Positions 61,541-64,000 of a stretch of DNA of 64,000 nucleotides are shown one piece after another. Made by a program: the position numbers and the translations under genes. Where the stretch lies: assembly GCF_000819785.1 (NCBI RefSeq), contig NZ_CDBK01000041.1:88523-152522 (forward strand). The letters are read 5' to 3'. Under the pieces are notes generated by a model. That model was not told where the DNA came from. It searched no databases and was given only the letters and a program-made list of their open reading frames with translations. The stretch's first letter is position 1, and each line of letters starts with the position of its first letter. Source of the stretch: Aeromonas caviae (GTDB taxonomy: Bacteria; Pseudomonadota; Gammaproteobacteria; Enterobacterales; Aeromonadaceae).

Positions 61541-62950
61541 TTAGCGGGCTGTCACCGCCTCTGTGACCGGTACACGGTTCACTCCCTTGCCCAGATAGGC
61601 GAGGGTGATGGTCACAATGATGCAGGTGAAGCTGAGCCACATGTAGGGCAGGTAGTCGAGGGTCGCTACCCCGAGGACCCCGGCCATGAAGATGCCGTTG
61701 TCGCTCCAGGGCACCATGCCGCAGGTGAGGGTGCCGCCAAACTCGGCGTTGCGGGAGAGGTTCTTGCGCGCAAGCCCTAGCCGGTCGTAGTTCTTGGCCA
61801 TGATCTTGGGGGTCAGGATCAGCGATACATACATGGCGGAACCGAACACGTTGGCCAGGAAGGCGGTGCCTATGGTGTGGCTGGTCAGGCTGCCGGCGCT
61901 GTTGATGCGCTTCTCGAAGGCGCTGGCGATCACTTCCAGGATGCCGACCTTCTCCAGCAGGCCGCCGAAGCCCAAGCCGAAGATGATGACGGCCACGGAA
62001 CCCAGCATGGACTCCATGCCGCCACGGCCCAGGATGTTGTCGATGAAATCGACGCCGGAGGTGATGGCAAACGGGCTGTAGGCGGAGTGCATTGCCTTCA
62101 CCGGATCCATGTCCTGGAAGACGATGGCCCAGACAAGACCCAGCAAGGCGCCGAAGCTGATCACCGGGAAGGCGGGCTTGCGGTTGGCCAACAGGCCAAG
62201 CACCAGCACCACGGGCACTATGGCCATGGGGGTGATGTTGAACTGCTTGTCGAGGGCGTCCATCACCAGATTGACCTGCTCCAGGCTGACGTTGCCGGAG
62301 TACTGCATGCCGACCACGGTGAACAGGGCGGCGGTGATGACGTAGGAGAACAGGCTGATGGGCAGCATCCCCTTGATGTGTTCCATCACGTCGACGTTGG
62401 ACATGGTTGAGGCCAGCACCACGGAGTCGGAGAGCGGGGAGAGCTTGTCACCGAAGTAGACGCCGGAGAGCACGGCACCGGCTACCAGCGGCGCGGGTAC
62501 CCCCAGGCTGTGGCCTATACCCATCATGGCGATGCCGGCGGTGGCCGCCGAACCCCAGGAGGTGCCGGTGGCCAGCGAGGTGAGAGAGCAGATGATCAGG
62601 GTCGCCAGCAGGAAGATGGAGGGGTGTATCACCTTGAGGCCGAAGTAGATGATGCTGGGGACGATACCGCCAGCAATCCAGGTGCCCACCAGGGCACCGA
62701 CGGAGATCAGTATCAGGATGGCCCCCATCCCCTTGGCGACGCCGTCGACTGCCGCCTGCTCCAGGGATTTGTAATCGTGGCCGAGCTTGATGCCGAGTCC
62801 CATGATGACGAACCAGGCGATGAATAGTGCCAGCTGGATTGGCAGATCCAGCACGCTGGTGAAGGAGAAGGCCAAGGCCAGGAAAATGGCCAGGCAGGCA
62901 AATACTTGCGACATGCCCGGCAATCGGATGTGGTGTTGTTGGTTTTGCAT
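61541..62950 (-). CDS. nhaC: Na+/H+ antiporter NhaC
   Basis: Sodium-proton antiporter of 469 residues with about 12 TM segments. It has the NhaC pattern: VGALVGTWIAGGIVPSIIYF, IICSLTSLATGTSWGSAATA, the double aspartate-containing GVYFGDKLSPLSDSVVLAST that is the likely ion site, SVAVIIFGLGFGGLLEKVGI and GGTLTCGMVPWSDNGIFMAG. Expected to support pH and sodium tolerance. GGGAG precedes the ATG by about five bases. It is separated from the LysR gene by a terminator and is a single-gene unit. Upstream is a 299-bp AT-rich gap leading to the Fur-controlled small gene. Confidence 0.93.
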   Translation of the reverse strand: MQNQQHHIRLPGMSQVFACLAIFLALAFSFTSVLDLPIQLALFIAWFVIMGLGIKLGHDYKSLEQAAVDGVAKGMGAILILISVGALVGTWIAGGIVPSIIYFGLKVIHPSIFLLATLIICSLTSLATGTSWGSAATAGIAMMGIGHSLGVPAPLVAGAVLSGVYFGDKLSPLSDSVVLASTMSNVDVMEHIKGMLPISLFSYVITAALFTVVGMQYSGNVSLEQVNLVMDALDKQFNITPMAIVPVVLVLGLLANRKPAFPVISFGALLGLVWAIVFQDMDPVKAMHSAYSPFAITSGVDFIDNILGRGGMESMLGSVAVIIFGLGFGGLLEKVGILEVIASAFEKRINSAGSLTSHTIGTAFLANVFGSAMYVSLILTPKIMAKNYDRLGLARKNLSRNAEFGGTLTCGMVPWSDNGIFMAGVLGVATLDYLPYMWLSFTCIIVTITLAYLGKGVNRVPVTEAVTAR

Positions 62951-63188
62951 AGACGCTCCCTAAACTCTTGCTCGCCAAGGTCAGCCCCTCTCGTCCTGCG
63001 GATGCGTCGATCCCGAGAGGCTTACCAAAAGAGGGCGCAATCTACCATAAAGCGGAGGTGTAAAATCCCTGCTCATTCGGCAAAACAGCTTTAAAATTTT
63101 AAAATCCCACAAAATAGTTGATCTAATCGGCATTTTTCACTGTTCAATCGACACCGTTTGATAGCCGGAGATCCATAGGCAAGTTCGA

Positions 63189-63217
63189 TTGCAGATGGCG
63201 ACACCAAAGATGATAAT
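63189..63217 (+). promoter_or_regulatory. Sigma-70 promoter of the small membrane protein gene
   Basis: TTGCAG, 17-bp spacer, GATAAT. The -10 element lies inside the Fur box, the standard layout for iron repression. Confidence 0.7.
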
Positions 63218-63230
63218 GGTTATCATTAAT
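63212..63230. promoter_or_regulatory. Fur box
   Basis: GATAATGGTTATCATTAAT agrees with the classic 19-bp Fur consensus at 15 positions and covers the -10 element of the promoter for the following gene. Confidence 0.82.
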
Positions 63231-63249
63231 GTTTTTCGGACTAATGCCA

Positions 63250-63459
63250 ATGAACTGGATAGCACGCGCTCTGCTCTTGGCCGCCCTTCTGGCGGTGCTG
63301 GTCTGGGGTCAGGAGAAGGAATACGGGTTCTGGAGTCTGGGGTTCTTGCTGGCTGCCTGGGTCATGCTGGAACCCAGGCTGAGACCGGTGTTGATCCTGC
63401 TGCCGGTTGCGGGAATGACAGGGGTCGTCACTCTGCTCTGGCAGCAGGGCTGGCATTAA
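63250..63459 (+). CDS. Small Fur-regulated inner-membrane protein of unknown function
   Basis: A 69-residue hydrophobic protein with probably three short TM segments (ARALLLAALLAVLVWGQ; YGFWSLGFLLAAWVML; VLILLPVAGMTGVVTLLWQ) separated by KEY and a basic EPRLRP loop. ATGs at 63229, 63244 and 63250 are in frame. The first is too close to the predicted transcript start (about 63224), and 63250 gives the best distance to GGA. The family is not recognised. A Fur box directly over its promoter suggests expression under iron limitation, for example as an accessory to iron uptake; that is inference. Its stop overlaps the convergent ComFB-like gene by two bases. Confidence 0.7.
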   Translation: MNWIARALLLAALLAVLVWGQEKEYGFWSLGFLLAAWVMLEPRLRPVLILLPVAGMTGVVTLLWQQGWH

Positions 63460-63728
63460 GCCTGGCGAGTGGGGACGGCCTGGATCTTGTCGTAGGCCTG
63501 GCGCAGGGAGGCGATGACCTTCTTCTCCATCTCGCTGCGTTCGGCGTCTGTCGTGAAGTAGATCATGTCGACATCGTGGCGGATGTAGTGGGAAGGAAGC
63601 TGGTTGAGTGTCAGGCAGCAGAGGTCTGCCAGCTGATAGGGGGTCAATGTTCGAGCCAACCCCTGTTTTTCTATCTCCTTGAGCACCAGATGCTCATAGA
63701 AGTTGTGAATATCGGTATCCAGGATCAT
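63456..63728 (-). CDS. ComFB-like protein
   Basis: A 90-residue protein resembling the late-competence ComFB family: ILDTDIHNFYEHLVLKEIEK (N-YE-V pattern), then TPYQLADLCCLTLNQLPSHY (D-LN-LP-Y pattern) and a short helical tail. The family's cysteine cluster before the D-LN-LP motif is absent here; only the CC pair inside it is present. Some cyanobacterial members bind cyclic dinucleotides; the function in gammaproteobacteria is unsettled. ATG 63728 is chosen for GGAGG upstream. The longer open frame to 63788 lacks support. It is convergent with the Fur-controlled small gene, with the two TAA stops overlapping. Confidence 0.72.
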   Translation of the reverse strand: MILDTDIHNFYEHLVLKEIEKQGLARTLTPYQLADLCCLTLNQLPSHYIRHDVDMIYFTTDAERSEMEKKVIASLRQAYDKIQAVPTRQA

Positions 63729-63787
63729 GGGAAAACCTCCGTGGTGGCGCAGCATCTTCAACAGCATAGCCATGGGGCATGAAAACA

Positions 63788-63820
63788 CAAAAGGCCCGTT
63801 ACTCTCGTAACGGGCCTTTG
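63788..63820 (-). terminator. Terminator of the tRNA-Leu array
   Basis: AAAGGCCCGTTAC / GTAACGGGCCTTT (13 bp) with a four-base loop; on the minus strand TTTTGTGTTTTC follows. Confidence 0.92.
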
Positions 63821-63828
63821 CAGAATGA

Positions 63829-63914
63829 TGGTGCGAAGAGAGGGACTCGAACCCTCACATCCGTGGGACACTAACACCTGAAGCTAGCGCGTCTACCAAT
63901 TCCGCCACCTTCGC
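63829..63914 (-). tRNA. tRNA-Leu (CAG)
   Basis: 86-nt class II tRNA with acceptor GCGAAGG/TCTTCGC-type pairing, GGCGGAATTGGTAGACGC D-arm, anticodon loop CTTCAGG (CAG), a long variable arm (TGTCCCACGGATGT), GTTCGAG T-loop and encoded CCA. Nearly the same as E. coli leucine-CAG tRNA as remembered. Confidence 0.95.
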
Positions 63915-63985
63915 ACACTGATTTTCTCCAGCTGGTTTTTAAATGCGGTTGGAGCGCATTTTCTGTGTTTTACATGCCAGAAGCA

Positions 63986-64000
63986 TGGTGCGAAGAGAGG
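63986..64000 (-). tRNA. tRNA-Leu, second copy (only the 3' end in window)
   Basis: The last 15 bases equal the 3' end of the preceding tRNA-Leu including CCA, 71 bases farther on, so this is the start of a tandem leucine tRNA array that continues past the window edge. Confidence 0.8.

Larger units (their letters stand above)
62951..63249. other. 299-bp AT-rich divergent region between nhaC and the small membrane gene
   Basis: No gene seen. It contains the nhaC leader on the minus strand and, at its right end, the promoter and Fur box described separately. Confidence 0.6.

Overview
The window is a high-GC (about 60%) gammaproteobacterial chromosome segment. Gene order and protein content (pdhR-aceE-aceF-lpd, acnB, treR-treB-treC, bfr-bfd, a caa3-type cox cluster, NhaC, many ABC and MFS transporters) fit Aeromonas best. 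The genus is inferred from the look of the sequence and was not confirmed by a search. Nearly all of it is dense, intact core-type sequence. I saw no prophage, insertion sequence, integron, CRISPR array or clear pseudogene.

Layout: 1-6.9 kb holds the end of pdhR and the pyruvate dehydrogenase complex genes. 7-11 kb holds a tiny lipoprotein gene and two tandem chemoreceptor genes whose signalling halves are almost identical in DNA. 11.3-13.6 kb encodes a patatin plus outer-membrane barrel protein (type Vd autotransporter style), and 13.8-16.4 kb is acnB. 16.6-24.5 kb is a run of single genes: EAL phosphodiesterase, LysR/LysE pair, FAD-linked oxidoreductase, CobW-family GTPase with a duplicated leader ORF, MdtD-like MFS pump and a YbaK-type deacylase. 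24.6-26.3 kb has folK-folB divergent from plsY, followed by a Phe-Thr-Phe-Asn tRNA operon. 27-33 kb has an unusual potassium channel, a Yip1-family protein, a histidine-phosphatase lipoprotein, and an EamA exporter divergent from an Lrp-type regulator.

33-38 kb is the trehalose locus (treR, treB, treC, with an acetyltransferase gene coupled to treC) and two TreR-like operators. 38-42 kb has an AEC transporter, a copper-chaperone-like gene behind a MerR-family promoter, ansB behind a CRP site, and a CaCA-family cation exchanger behind a manganese (yybP-ykoY) riboswitch. 42-46.8 kb has a SieB-like membrane protein, mgsA, bfr, bfd, an HlyU-family gene and tmcA. 47-54.7 kb is a cytochrome c oxidase operon (coxB, coxA, ctaG, coxC, SURF1, a Sco-like protein, ctaA, ctaB) with a small DUF2909 gene on the opposite strand. 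54.8-61.4 kb is a polyamine-type ABC transporter with gamma-aminobutyraldehyde dehydrogenase and a LysR regulator (ydcSTUVW-like). The window ends with nhaC, a Fur-box-controlled small membrane protein, a ComFB-like protein and the start of a tRNA-Leu array.

The strongest observations beyond routine annotation are regulatory: the Mn riboswitch on a CaCA exchanger gene, the duplicated coupled leader ORF before the CobW GTPase gene, a hairpin overlapping the ansB ribosome-binding site and start, a perfectly placed Fur box over the promoter of a 69-residue membrane protein, and a 19-bp-spacer metal-type promoter. All function calls rest on reading motifs and remembered family sequences. No database search was run.
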